From: CALBMX01 sp047629095
GTDB taxonomy: Bacteria > Planctomycetota > UBA1135 > GCA-002686595
Length of the DNA stretch: 35,786 nucleotides
Assembly: GCA_047629095.1 (NCBI GenBank)
Contig: JBLHWM010000005.1
Location: 1 to 35,786 of the forward strand
Direction: 5' to 3'
Shown here: in pieces, positions 15,549 to 22,735 of the stretch
How positions within the stretch are numbered: position 1 is the stretch's first letter
How the letters are laid out: each line of letters begins with the position of its first letter
Notes under the pieces: model-generated
Databases searched by the model: none
Told to the model about the DNA's origin: nothing
The model's input: the letters and a program-made list of their open reading frames with translations, nothing else
Translations under genes and position numbers: made by a program

Positions 15549-17897
15549 CTAGGGGGCCGATGTAACCAAGGTAAAGGACCTTGAGTTGGTGAAGCCTGCA
15601 TAGCCCAGAGCGGTCTGGGTGGTCAGCGCCTGAAGGTAGATCACTGTCCCTGCCAAGTTCGGAGTCGAGGGTGCATCGTTGGTCAACGTCACTTTCGTGT
15701 TGCCCGGCGTAAACGCACCCTGATCGAATAGCCAAACACCGTTGAGGTCCAAACCGTGGAACCAACCGAAGTTGTTGAACGGCGCGGGGGTGTTGTACTT
15801 GGCGCCAGACCAAGCCAGGAAATAGATGCCCTCCTCTCCATTGTCTATATCAATCGAGATTTCGCCTCCCAGGGTGACCGTCTCTGGAGCGTCCAACGCG
15901 GGATAGCGAGGAAGGAAACCAGGCAGCGTAATCGTGCCGTTCTCCGTCTCAAGTCTGAGGTCGTGGAAGCCACCTGGCATGGTCTCTAGCACGGGGATTT
16001 GAAGCTCCGCGGGAGTGATGCTGTTGCTGGCCACTTCAAGCCCGTCCACAAAGACAGTCACGCCCACTAGGCTCGTGCCTGAGATGACGTAGTTGCCGGT
16101 ATCGAGGACGTGGACACCTGTTGCCTCGGTAACCGAAGGTGTGCCGAGTGTGGTCACGATGCGGAGTGCGCCGGCCTCTTTGTTGCCGGCAAAGAACTCG
16201 TAGGGTGACGCAACAAGGATATCTGCGAGTCCGTCCTCATTCGAATCTCCGGCAGAGGCGATGCTCGTGGCAAAGCGCGTACTCGCGCTGCCTTGGATCA
16301 ACTGCGCGATCTCAATACCCGTGTCCGCTGTGTAGATTTTCATGTAGCCCCAGTCCCCCTTGAGGGCTGGCGCGCCAGCACCAAAGTCCATGAAGCCGTC
16401 TCCATTGGTGTCGTCAAGCATGGCGAGAGAAGTGCCAAAGAAGCCTTCAGGCTTAGTGCCTTCGAGGCGGTAGAGGACCTCTCCTGCATGACCAGAGATC
16501 ACATAGACAGCACCAGTGTTGGTGATTTCCAGCGGGGCCCCGACGGCAAAGTCTGACTTGCCATCTCCGGTGATGTCACCGAGATCCAAAAGGCTCGCTC
16601 CGAAGTCTCCATCGGGCAAAAAGCCAAAGACCTCGTAGAGCTTGGTTAGGCTTGCCCCTGACCAGACTTCGACCCGGCCCACTACGCCAGATCCTGATTT
16701 GAATGCGCCAGGTGCACCAACGGCGAAGTCGCTGACTCCATCGAGGTCTATATCGCCCAGGCCTGTGACCGCAGCGCCAAGACGATCGTCCTGGCCGAAG
16801 GAGTCTCCTCTCCGGAGCTCGACGCCCGTTTCGCCTGAATAGACGAAAAACCTACCGACGTTGGGAATCGGGCCACTATCGAAGCCGGGTGCTCCAATGA
16901 TAACGTCGGTCTGTAGGTCGCCATTGACATCGCCTACTCCAGCCACCGCAGAGCCAAACAGGTCATCGGCAACACCGAAGAAGCTCAAGGCGGGAGTTGT
17001 CGCGCCGCTGAGATAGAGATGGGCCTCACCAACGTCGCCCGGCTGCGAACCAGGTGCGCCCGCTAGGATGCTGTCGGGGCCTGTACCCATGCCCGAGGTG
17101 TCGCCTACATTGGCCACGGACGAGCCAAGGGCTCCACCGGCCGTTTGGCCCTTGATCGTGACCAACTTGTTCGTGTCTTTTCCACCGTAGACAAGCACGC
17201 GACCATTGCCAGCGAACTCACCGGGGTTTCCCAAAGCGAAGTCGCGAACGCCGTCGGCATTGATGTCATCCATTAGCGCCAGGCTTGTACCGAGTCGCCC
17301 GCCCTCTAGGTTGCCCTTGATCACGCCAGTCTGCAGGTATCCCTCTTGATCCGTTCCGCCATCAATCTCGTAGTACAAGGTGCCGTTCCAGACGCGAGGG
17401 GAGAATGTACCAGCCGCCGGATAGACAACCCCTACACCCTCGTAGAAGGATAAAACCCCATCGGAGACAAAGAGGTTTCCCTCGGTCGAACCGTTGGTGT
17501 AGTCCATGGTTTGCCCACCGCTGGTGGTCACGTACATGCCAACTTTCTGCCCAGCGGGAATTGGAAGATTGAGGGTGAAAGGCAGGGGACTCGGTGTGCC
17601 CGCGCCGAGGCCCGTGGCATTACCAGATCCAATCAGGGTCCAATTGGTCAAGGCCCCTGTCTTTCCCGCATATCCGCCAAAGGAGTAATAGACCTCGATA
17701 CCTACACTGCCAGCGGGAATGCTCACATCAAGGGCGCGGAGAACGATGTCCTCGGTAGCGTCGATATCGAACATATTTCCGCTCTGACCATTACCGCCTA
17801 GATAGGTCGTGTCGAGACTCACAAACTGCGCGGAGGCGCTAGTCAGCAAGGTTGTCGCAAGGGCTGCGGTGACGAGGATCCGAGAGAAGAGGGCCAT
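15549..17897 (-). CDS. Secreted FG-GAP (integrin-alpha-like) seven-bladed beta-propeller protein
   Basis: From the ATG at 17897 the protein has 782 residues and a clear signal peptide (ILVTAALATTLLTSASAQF). An N-terminal beta-rich domain of about 200 residues is followed by seven FG-GAP repeats. These show the pattern G-x-x-LGxSxAxxGDxNxDGxxDxxxGAPG; six of the seven carry a Dx-Dx-DG type calcium loop and the second reads GDTSGMGTGPD. Seven copies are exactly one integrin-type propeller. The C-terminal part (about 590-782) is a second beta-rich region with WFHGLDLNGVWLFDQGAF and VTLTNDAPS, a kind I associate with exported planctomycete proteins. No membrane anchor or sorting signal is evident, so the protein is probably released or surface-bound. 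The frame extends 47 codons upstream, but the signal peptide fixes the start. Confidence 0.9.
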   Translation of the reverse strand: MALFSRILVTAALATTLLTSASAQFVSLDTTYLGGNGQSGNMFDIDATEDIVLRALDVSIPAGSVGIEVYYSFGGYAGKTGALTNWTLIGSGNATGLGAGTPSPLPFTLNLPIPAGQKVGMYVTTSGGQTMDYTNGSTEGNLFVSDGVLSFYEGVGVVYPAAGTFSPRVWNGTLYYEIDGGTDQEGYLQTGVIKGNLEGGRLGTSLALMDDINADGVRDFALGNPGEFAGNGRVLVYGGKDTNKLVTIKGQTAGGALGSSVANVGDTSGMGTGPDSILAGAPGSQPGDVGEAHLYLSGATTPALSFFGVADDLFGSAVAGVGDVNGDLQTDVIIGAPGFDSGPIPNVGRFFVYSGETGVELRRGDSFGQDDRLGAAVTGLGDIDLDGVSDFAVGAPGAFKSGSGVVGRVEVWSGASLTKLYEVFGFLPDGDFGASLLDLGDITGDGKSDFAVGAPLEITNTGAVYVISGHAGEVLYRLEGTKPEGFFGTSLAMLDDTNGDGFMDFGAGAPALKGDWGYMKIYTADTGIEIAQLIQGSASTRFATSIASAGDSNEDGLADILVASPYEFFAGNKEAGALRIVTTLGTPSVTEATGVHVLDTGNYVISGTSLVGVTVFVDGLEVASNSITPAELQIPVLETMPGGFHDLRLETENGTITLPGFLPRYPALDAPETVTLGGEISIDIDNGEEGIYFLAWSGAKYNTPAPFNNFGWFHGLDLNGVWLFDQGAFTPGNTKVTLTNDAPSTPNLAGTVIYLQALTTQTALGYAGFTNSRSFTLVTSAP

Positions 17898-18284
17898 GAT
17901 CGTGTTCCGGTTGCAGAAGACTTCGGGTAAAGGCCCCTTGGATGGGGAGGGGCCAATGGAAGTTGGATTAGAGAAGACGGAAATAGTGGAGGAAAAGATC
18001 CCTTGGCATCGGAGAGATCCAATGAAAAGGTACCCCACGGATTGGTCGGGGGCTGAAAGGTATTTGCCTTACCTAATATACTGTGCCCTGCTAACCGCCA
18101 TTTCAAGGGGCATTTTCAGGCCTACGTGCCCCTCAGCCTGATTGGGCCCCCCCGTGCTAGGCCTAAAATGGTGGCCTTTAGTTGGTTATGCGCGTGGGTG
18201 CGTGGAATGAAAGGTCACCTGGGTTGTATGCTCAGGAAGCGCCCATCGCCGGGCGAGCCTCCTCCTGGCCTTCCGTAAGAAAAC
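17898..18284. other. 387-base divergent intergenic region
   Basis: This region separates the FG-GAP gene (minus) from a membrane-protein gene (plus). It holds a candidate minus-strand promoter at 18078-18106 and an inverted repeat (AGGGGCA near 18106 with TGCCCCT near 18132). A long leader of about 175 bases would precede the FG-GAP gene. I see no convincing small gene; reading frames crossing it have no recognisable domain. Confidence 0.5.
18078..18106 (-). promoter_or_regulatory. Candidate promoter for the FG-GAP gene
   Basis: On the minus strand TTGAAA (18101-18106) lies 17 bases before CAGTAT (18078-18083), within the most A/T-rich part of the gap (CTAATATACTG on the plus strand). A -10-like TATACT also reads on the plus strand at 18077-18082 but lacks a well-spaced -35. 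Confidence 0.35.
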
Positions 18285-19070
18285 ATGAGCATTCCCGAAG
18301 AAAAATCGAGTCCTGCGTCCCCAGACGTCCCTGCGGATGCGCCAGCACCCCAGAAAAGTGTAGCTGCTGGCCCAATGGAGCGAGAGTCGATCTGGGACAT
18401 CTACTACCCGAGGGATGTGGACAAGGACAAGCAGGCCGTGCTGGTCGCCTCCTTCCCCATGATCATCTACTTCTGGCCGTCGATGATTGTTTTTCTTGGG
18501 TGCGGTTTCTTGCAGTGGGCGGGTGTGTCGCAGACGGCCCTGGGCTGGGCGGGCTCCTGTGCTTTGCTGTTCAATCTGCTGGTCATCGTGACAGACCTCA
18601 ACCAGAAGAAATTCACGATCGCCCTACTGACTTTGATCGTCGGTGGGCTCTTGCTCTACATCACCTCCCAAAAGGATGTGGCCTTTGTGGGTGCGCTCGG
18701 AACCTGGATTGCGAGCATCACCTTGACGTACAGCACCGGTGTTTACTTCTTGGTCGGCGGTTTCCTGTTTGTGTTCATGGGCCTTGGTTGCTTGCAGCCA
18801 AGGATGGATTACTGGCGCTTCGAACCCAATGAGTTCACCCACTACCTGCAACCATGGGGACGCGACCAATCCGTCCCTCGCCAGGGCAGCACAGTCACCC
18901 GGGAGATCCCGGATGTGCTCGAGCTCATGCTGACGTTTGGTGGCGGGACGTTACTCGTGCGTCGCGAAAACCAGGTCGTCGCGCGCATCGAGCATGTACC
19001 CTTCCTCGGGCGCCGCATGAAGGCCATCGAGCGCATGCTCGGAGTGACCCGCGTTCGCACCATGGACTAA
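18285..19070 (+). CDS. Multi-pass membrane protein of unknown function
   Basis: This 261-residue protein has a Pro/Ala-rich cytoplasm-like N-terminus (1-45). About four to five hydrophobic segments follow, near residues 55-80, 85-105, 108-127, 130-145 and 150-168 (for example MIIYFWPSMIVFLGCGFLQW and ALLTLIVGGLLLYI). A soluble C-terminal domain of about 90 residues comes after, with DYWRFEPNEFTHYLQPWGRDQSVPRQ and a beta-like LTFGGGTLLVRRENQVVARIEHVPFLGRR. I do not recognise a named family. A conserved-looking membrane domain plus a basic C-terminal tail suggests a planctomycete-specific protein. It is 69 bases upstream of the VLRF1-like gene on the same strand and may share a transcript. The start has GTAAGAAAAC just before it, not a strong Shine-Dalgarno site. 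Confidence 0.7.
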   Translation: MSIPEEKSSPASPDVPADAPAPQKSVAAGPMERESIWDIYYPRDVDKDKQAVLVASFPMIIYFWPSMIVFLGCGFLQWAGVSQTALGWAGSCALLFNLLVIVTDLNQKKFTIALLTLIVGGLLLYITSQKDVAFVGALGTWIASITLTYSTGVYFLVGGFLFVFMGLGCLQPRMDYWRFEPNEFTHYLQPWGRDQSVPRQGSTVTREIPDVLELMLTFGGGTLLVRRENQVVARIEHVPFLGRRMKAIERMLGVTRVRTMD

Positions 19071-19139
19071 GCAGGCCGCTAAAGTTGAAGGGGCACATTG
19101 CCTAGCCTTCACCGGCCCGAACGGATATTCTTCTTGTCC

Positions 19140-19808
19140 ATGGCACCTCCCGAGCCCTTGCCCCCTGGGCTTCCCGCAACCTTCCCCTGGGAGGATTGCG
19201 AGCAGATCTGCCTTGAGTTTGACGCGTTGCAAGAGGCGCCAAGTCACGGCATGGCAAGTCGGGCTCAGTTTCAAAGTGGCGTTTGGTGCCTGGTGCCACC
19301 CTTGGTCCTCTCCTTGGGGCAACCCGAGCCGGACCTCACCGCATGGATCCCCAAGATTACCTATGAGCCCGGCTTGCAAGTTGTCGTCTGCCTCCAGGCG
19401 GGTGCGACTTCACTGGGCTTGTTTGAGGCCGGCGCCGTGGTGAGAACAAAGACCATCAAGCGCTACGTGGTTCGTGGAAAGGGGCGCGCCCAACCGACCC
19501 ACTTGAATACGAAGGGCAAGTCTCGCTATGGTTCGCGGCTCAGGCTTCAAAATGCCAAGGCGATTCTGGAGGAGACAAGTGAGAAGCTACGGGATTGGTG
19601 GGAGGAGTACGGTGAGCCTGAGGTCGTCTTCTACAACGCACCCGTTCGGCTTTGGGCTGACCTGATGCGAGCGCAACCCGCGGTCCCCTTCGAGGAAATC
19701 CCCCTGGTCAAGATTCCGCTCGATCTTCCCAAACCGACCACAGACGTTCTGTTGCGGGCGTACCGGTCTCTTTGCTATGGGCAAATTCGCCTGGTGGAGC
19801 AGCCATGA
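19140..19808 (+). CDS. VLRF1-type (Vms1/ANKZF1-like) peptidyl-tRNA hydrolase / ribosome rescue factor
   Basis: The 222-residue protein resembles the eRF1-like release-factor domain of Vms1/ANKZF1 and its bacterial VLRF1 relatives. The core match runs VVVCLQAGATSLGLFEAG, then TKTIKRYVVRGKGRAQ (residues 103-118), then a lysine-rich loop, YGSRLRLQNAKAIL (130-143), and VVFYNAP (162-168). In Vms1 the equivalent GxxQ loop reaches the peptidyl-tRNA and its glutamine is essential. Here it is Q118. Family members release nascent chains from stalled 60S/50S-type peptidyl-tRNA. There is no zinc finger or ankyrin repeat as in the eukaryotic proteins. The gene overlaps rsmE by ATGA, which implies translational coupling. 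A TTG at 19098 with GAAGGGG nearby is an alternative start, giving 236 residues. The family call rests on my reading of motifs without a search. Confidence 0.75.
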   Translation: MAPPEPLPPGLPATFPWEDCEQICLEFDALQEAPSHGMASRAQFQSGVWCLVPPLVLSLGQPEPDLTAWIPKITYEPGLQVVVCLQAGATSLGLFEAGAVVRTKTIKRYVVRGKGRAQPTHLNTKGKSRYGSRLRLQNAKAILEETSEKLRDWWEEYGEPEVVFYNAPVRLWADLMRAQPAVPFEEIPLVKIPLDLPKPTTDVLLRAYRSLCYGQIRLVEQP

Positions 19809-20521
19809 ATCTGATCCTTGTACACGCGGAAGATTTTATAGAAGAGCGCGTTTGCATGCTCCGAGGGCGCCGTTTTGAGCACATTAGGGATGTGCACCGT
19901 GCTTCCCAGGGAGCCACGCTTCGGGTCGGACTCGTCGACGGTGACATCGGAACAGGCCTCGTCCTCAAGCTCTCCGAGAGTGAAGTTCTCCTGGAAGTGG
20001 CGTTCACGGACAAGCCACCAGCTGCGCTTCCCGTTACGCTGATCCTTGGGTTGCCGCGACCTCGCGTTCTCAAGCGCTGCCTGCAGACAGTTGCAGCCAT
20101 GGGAGTCAAGCAGCTCATTTTTCTAAACGGCTACCGCGTGGACAAGAGCTACTGGCAAACCCCGATTTTGACTGAGCAAGGACTGGCCGAGCACCTGCAC
20201 CTAGGCCTAGAGCAGGCCGTGGACACCGTGCTTCCCAAGGTCCTGCTGCGGAAGCGCTTCAAGCCGTTTGTCGAGGATGAGCTACCCGCGATGGTGGAGG
20301 GAACCCGCGGGCTAGTGGCGCATCCCTATAAGGCTGACGGCCTGCCTCCGGCTGAGGATCTGCCAACGACGCTTGCCATTGGGCCCGAGGGTGGCTTCAT
20401 CTCTTACGAGGTGGAGAAGCTGCGCGAAGCTGGTCTGGAACCGGTGCACATGGGGTCGAGAATCCTGCGCGTTGAGACGGCGGTGCCAGCCCTACTTAGC
20501 CGTCTCTTTCCCATCGCCTAG
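19805..20521 (+). CDS. rsmE: 16S rRNA (uracil-1498-N3)-methyltransferase RsmE
   Basis: RsmE methylates U1498 in helix 44 of the small-subunit rRNA near the P site. The 238-residue length is typical. An N-terminal PUA-like domain (1-75, with HIRDVHRASQGATLRVGLVDG) is followed by the SPOUT knot fold. Its SAM-binding loops are AIGPEGGF (about 196-203) and GSRILRVETA (about 219-228). The segment usually reading K-x-x-R-x-E-x-x-x-x-K-x-x-E-L-G is here PRPRVLKRCLQTVAAMGVKQ, a divergent form. The ATG at 19805 overlaps the preceding stop in ATGA, which fixes the start; an upstream in-frame ATG at 19772 lies inside the previous gene. The last 30 bases overlap the convergent DUF3810 gene end. Confidence 0.93.
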   Translation: MNLILVHAEDFIEERVCMLRGRRFEHIRDVHRASQGATLRVGLVDGDIGTGLVLKLSESEVLLEVAFTDKPPAALPVTLILGLPRPRVLKRCLQTVAAMGVKQLIFLNGYRVDKSYWQTPILTEQGLAEHLHLGLEQAVDTVLPKVLLRKRFKPFVEDELPAMVEGTRGLVAHPYKADGLPPAEDLPTTLAIGPEGGFISYEVEKLREAGLEPVHMGSRILRVETAVPALLSRLFPIA

Positions 20522-21667
20522 CCCGGCCGAATCCCTGCGCCTTTCTGCAAGTATCAGATCCACCAGGAAGCCGTAGCTTGCGACGCCATCGCCTTGGCCT
20601 TGGCTCTGCAAATAGACGTGGTTCGTCGCTCGGGCAAGATCCCCTGGGAGGCCCATCTGCTCCGCCCACCAGATCGCAGCACTCTCGCGCTCGGCTTTGA
20701 CTTCCGGACTCAGGCCACCAAGGATTGCAAAGACCACCGAATCCTCACGTCCCTCTTGGAGTCCAAACAGTGCGTTGCAAGCGGGTCCAAGGGCAGCCAT
20801 ATACGCAGAGTAGCGGAGCTCGACTGAGTCGGATCCCATGCAGGCTTGCCAGGCTACGAAGTTCGCCTCACCCTCCCTTGCGATTCCTAATTGATGGGCC
20901 ATCTCGTGGCAAGCGGTGAAAGGCTGCGACCAGTTCGGTTGCTGCCCATTGATGTGGGCGTCGCCAGTAAATGGGGAGTAGATGCCACTGATGCCAAGAC
21001 GAGAGAGAAGCGGGGAGAACGTGGCCAAGCGGAAGCTCGGCTCCAGCCCATGAAACATGGGTGTGGCCTTGGATAGCGCTGACATGGCTTGAATGGCGAC
21101 AGCCCTCTCCTGTAGCGAGCCCTGCCCCATACGGTGGGGAGTTACGAGGGGCTGAAGGTCATTGCAGCCATCGACCAAGGTACGGCAGAGCGCTTCCAGC
21201 TCAGCGGTCTGGGTGACGAGCAGCTGACTGCCAGGGTACCGATCGAGTCCCAGATGGGTTGCATAGGGGAGCCTGCCGTGATGGAAGCCCCAGAGGCCCA
21301 GAAAGGCTAGGTAGCAGATGCAGCCTAGGAAGACTAAGCGCGAGGCGCCTCTGCGCATCACTTCGGACCAGCTGCACCTGCCGCGGATGCCCTTCGAGAG
21401 TCCATTGAGTGCGAGCATGGACAGCGAACCAAAAGCGAATGCTAGGAGTCCTTCCGACGCCGGAAAGCCAAGGCTACCGAAAGCCGCATTTTGCAGCCGA
21501 AAGACCTCGGGGTAGACCCTCTCGCAATAAAGGGCCTCGATCCAGGTGGCCGGCGTCAGGTGGAGAGCAGCGAAAGACGCCAGGGTCCCAAGGAGAACAG
21601 ACTTGAACCCCAGGCTCATGGGCTTTGGAGTGGAGCCAACCGGCTCGCTAGGACTTGGTGTGTTCAT
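20492..21667 (-). CDS. DUF3810 family integral-membrane putative zinc metalloprotease
   Basis: The 391 residues carry about three N-terminal membrane segments (near 22-42, 65-88 and 108-128) and a soluble domain with the zinc motif HEMAH (254-258). REGEANF follows, where E267 is the likely third ligand. This HExxH...ExEANF arrangement is the core of DUF3810 proteins, whose substrates are unknown. The active site probably faces the periplasm. The gene is alone on its strand, divergent from the DUF808 gene 138 bases away. Its 3' end overlaps the rsmE 3' end by 30 bases, so the two transcripts must be antisense there. No Shine-Dalgarno site is clear before the ATG; TATTCA lies 12 bases upstream. 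Confidence 0.85.
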   Translation of the reverse strand: MNTPSPSEPVGSTPKPMSLGFKSVLLGTLASFAALHLTPATWIEALYCERVYPEVFRLQNAAFGSLGFPASEGLLAFAFGSLSMLALNGLSKGIRGRCSWSEVMRRGASRLVFLGCICYLAFLGLWGFHHGRLPYATHLGLDRYPGSQLLVTQTAELEALCRTLVDGCNDLQPLVTPHRMGQGSLQERAVAIQAMSALSKATPMFHGLEPSFRLATFSPLLSRLGISGIYSPFTGDAHINGQQPNWSQPFTACHEMAHQLGIAREGEANFVAWQACMGSDSVELRYSAYMAALGPACNALFGLQEGREDSVVFAILGGLSPEVKAERESAAIWWAEQMGLPGDLARATNHVYLQSQGQGDGVASYGFLVDLILAERRRDSAGLGDGKETAK

Positions 21668-21791
21668 TGGCTGGGCGAGTGAATAGCCCTAGCGCTAGAA
21701 GGTAGCGTCGGCTGATCAATCCATAGCAAAGGTAATGAAGGATTCCACGCCAAGGCCTTCGTAGACTAAAGCCCTTCAATCGTTCCCCAAC

Positions 21792-21797
21792 TAGGAT
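21792..21797 (+). promoter_or_regulatory. Possible -10 element before the DUF808 gene
   Basis: TAGGAT ends 8 bases before the ATG at 21806, giving a leader of zero to two bases. No good -35 is seen at 16-18 bases. The evidence is weak by itself and is reported because of the similar arrangement at other genes. Confidence 0.25.
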
Positions 21798-21805
21798 TTC
21801 GCTCC

Positions 21806-22735
21806 ATGGCATCTAGCTTCTTCGCTCTCTTCGATGACATCGCCACCATTCTCGACGACGTCGCCACCATGACTAAAGTGGCCGTCAAAAAGACGGCCGG
21901 CGTACTTGGCGATGACCTGGCTCTCAACGCGGAGCAAGTTAGCGGAGTCCATGCAGATCGGGAGTTGCCCGTGGTCTGGGCTGTGGCCAAGGGGTCCTTC
22001 GCCAACAAGGCGATCTTGGTTCCAGCGGCCCTGGTCATCAGTGCATTTGCACCTGTCCTAATCACGCCTTTGCTTATGGTGGGCGGAGCCTACCTCTGCT
22101 TTGAAGGAGCGGAGAAGCTGATGCATGGTGGGGGCGGACACGATGAGGAGCTCATGAAAGCACTCGCCGATCCCGAGGTTGACCTAGTCGCCTTTGAGAA
22201 GGACAAAATCAAAGGCGCCATCCGCACGGACTTCGTCTTGTCCGCGGAGATCATCGCCATCACCCTCAACACCGTTGCCGATAGGGGAGTTGCCGACCAA
22301 GCAATGGTGCTCATCGCGATAAGTGTGCTCATTACCGTTGGCGTCTATGGCCTGGTGGCGGGCATCGTGAAACTTGATGACCTGGGGCTCTTCCTAGGCA
22401 AGGCCAGTGGAGAGGGACTAGGATCGAGGCTGAAGCGTTCGATGGGAGGGCTTGTCTTGCAAACCGCGCCTCGGTTGATGAGGACTCTTACCGTGGTTGG
22501 CACGATCGCCATGTTCTTGGTGGGCGGGGGAATCCTGGTCCATGGTGTGGCCCCCTTGGCGCAGCAGATTCATCACCTAGGTGAGGCCGCCGGAGAAGTC
22601 GCCGGTATCGGCTGGCTACTAGGTACCCTTGCCCCTTCTCTAGCCAACGGCATCGTTGGCCTGGCCGCAGGTGCTCTGCTCGTTGTCCTGCTTGGGCTGT
22701 TGCCGAAGAAGCAGGACGCAGCCCCAGAGGGTTAG
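21806..22735 (+). CDS. DUF808 (YedI-like) inner-membrane protein
   Basis: The 309 residues match the DUF808 family represented by E. coli YedI. The N-terminal FALFDDIATILDDVATMTKVA and KTAGVLGDDLALNAEQV are highly characteristic. Hydrophobic segments lie near residues 72-100, 148-160, 168-190, 228-248 and 275-300. A central soluble part contains the acidic/lysine stretch DPEVDLVAFEKDKIKGAIRTDFVLSAEI. The function is unknown in any organism I recall. The protein probably resides in the cytoplasmic membrane. The gene overlaps the convergent ABC exporter gene by 4 bases. Confidence 0.9.
   Translation: MASSFFALFDDIATILDDVATMTKVAVKKTAGVLGDDLALNAEQVSGVHADRELPVVWAVAKGSFANKAILVPAALVISAFAPVLITPLLMVGGAYLCFEGAEKLMHGGGGHDEELMKALADPEVDLVAFEKDKIKGAIRTDFVLSAEIIAITLNTVADRGVADQAMVLIAISVLITVGVYGLVAGIVKLDDLGLFLGKASGEGLGSRLKRSMGGLVLQTAPRLMRTLTVVGTIAMFLVGGGILVHGVAPLAQQIHHLGEAAGEVAGIGWLLGTLAPSLANGIVGLAAGALLVVLLGLLPKKQDAAPEG

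Noticed and set aside
17898..18038. N-terminal extension of the FG-GAP protein by 47 residues
   Set aside because: The signal peptide begins at the ATG at 17897, and the extension has no coding character I can see.
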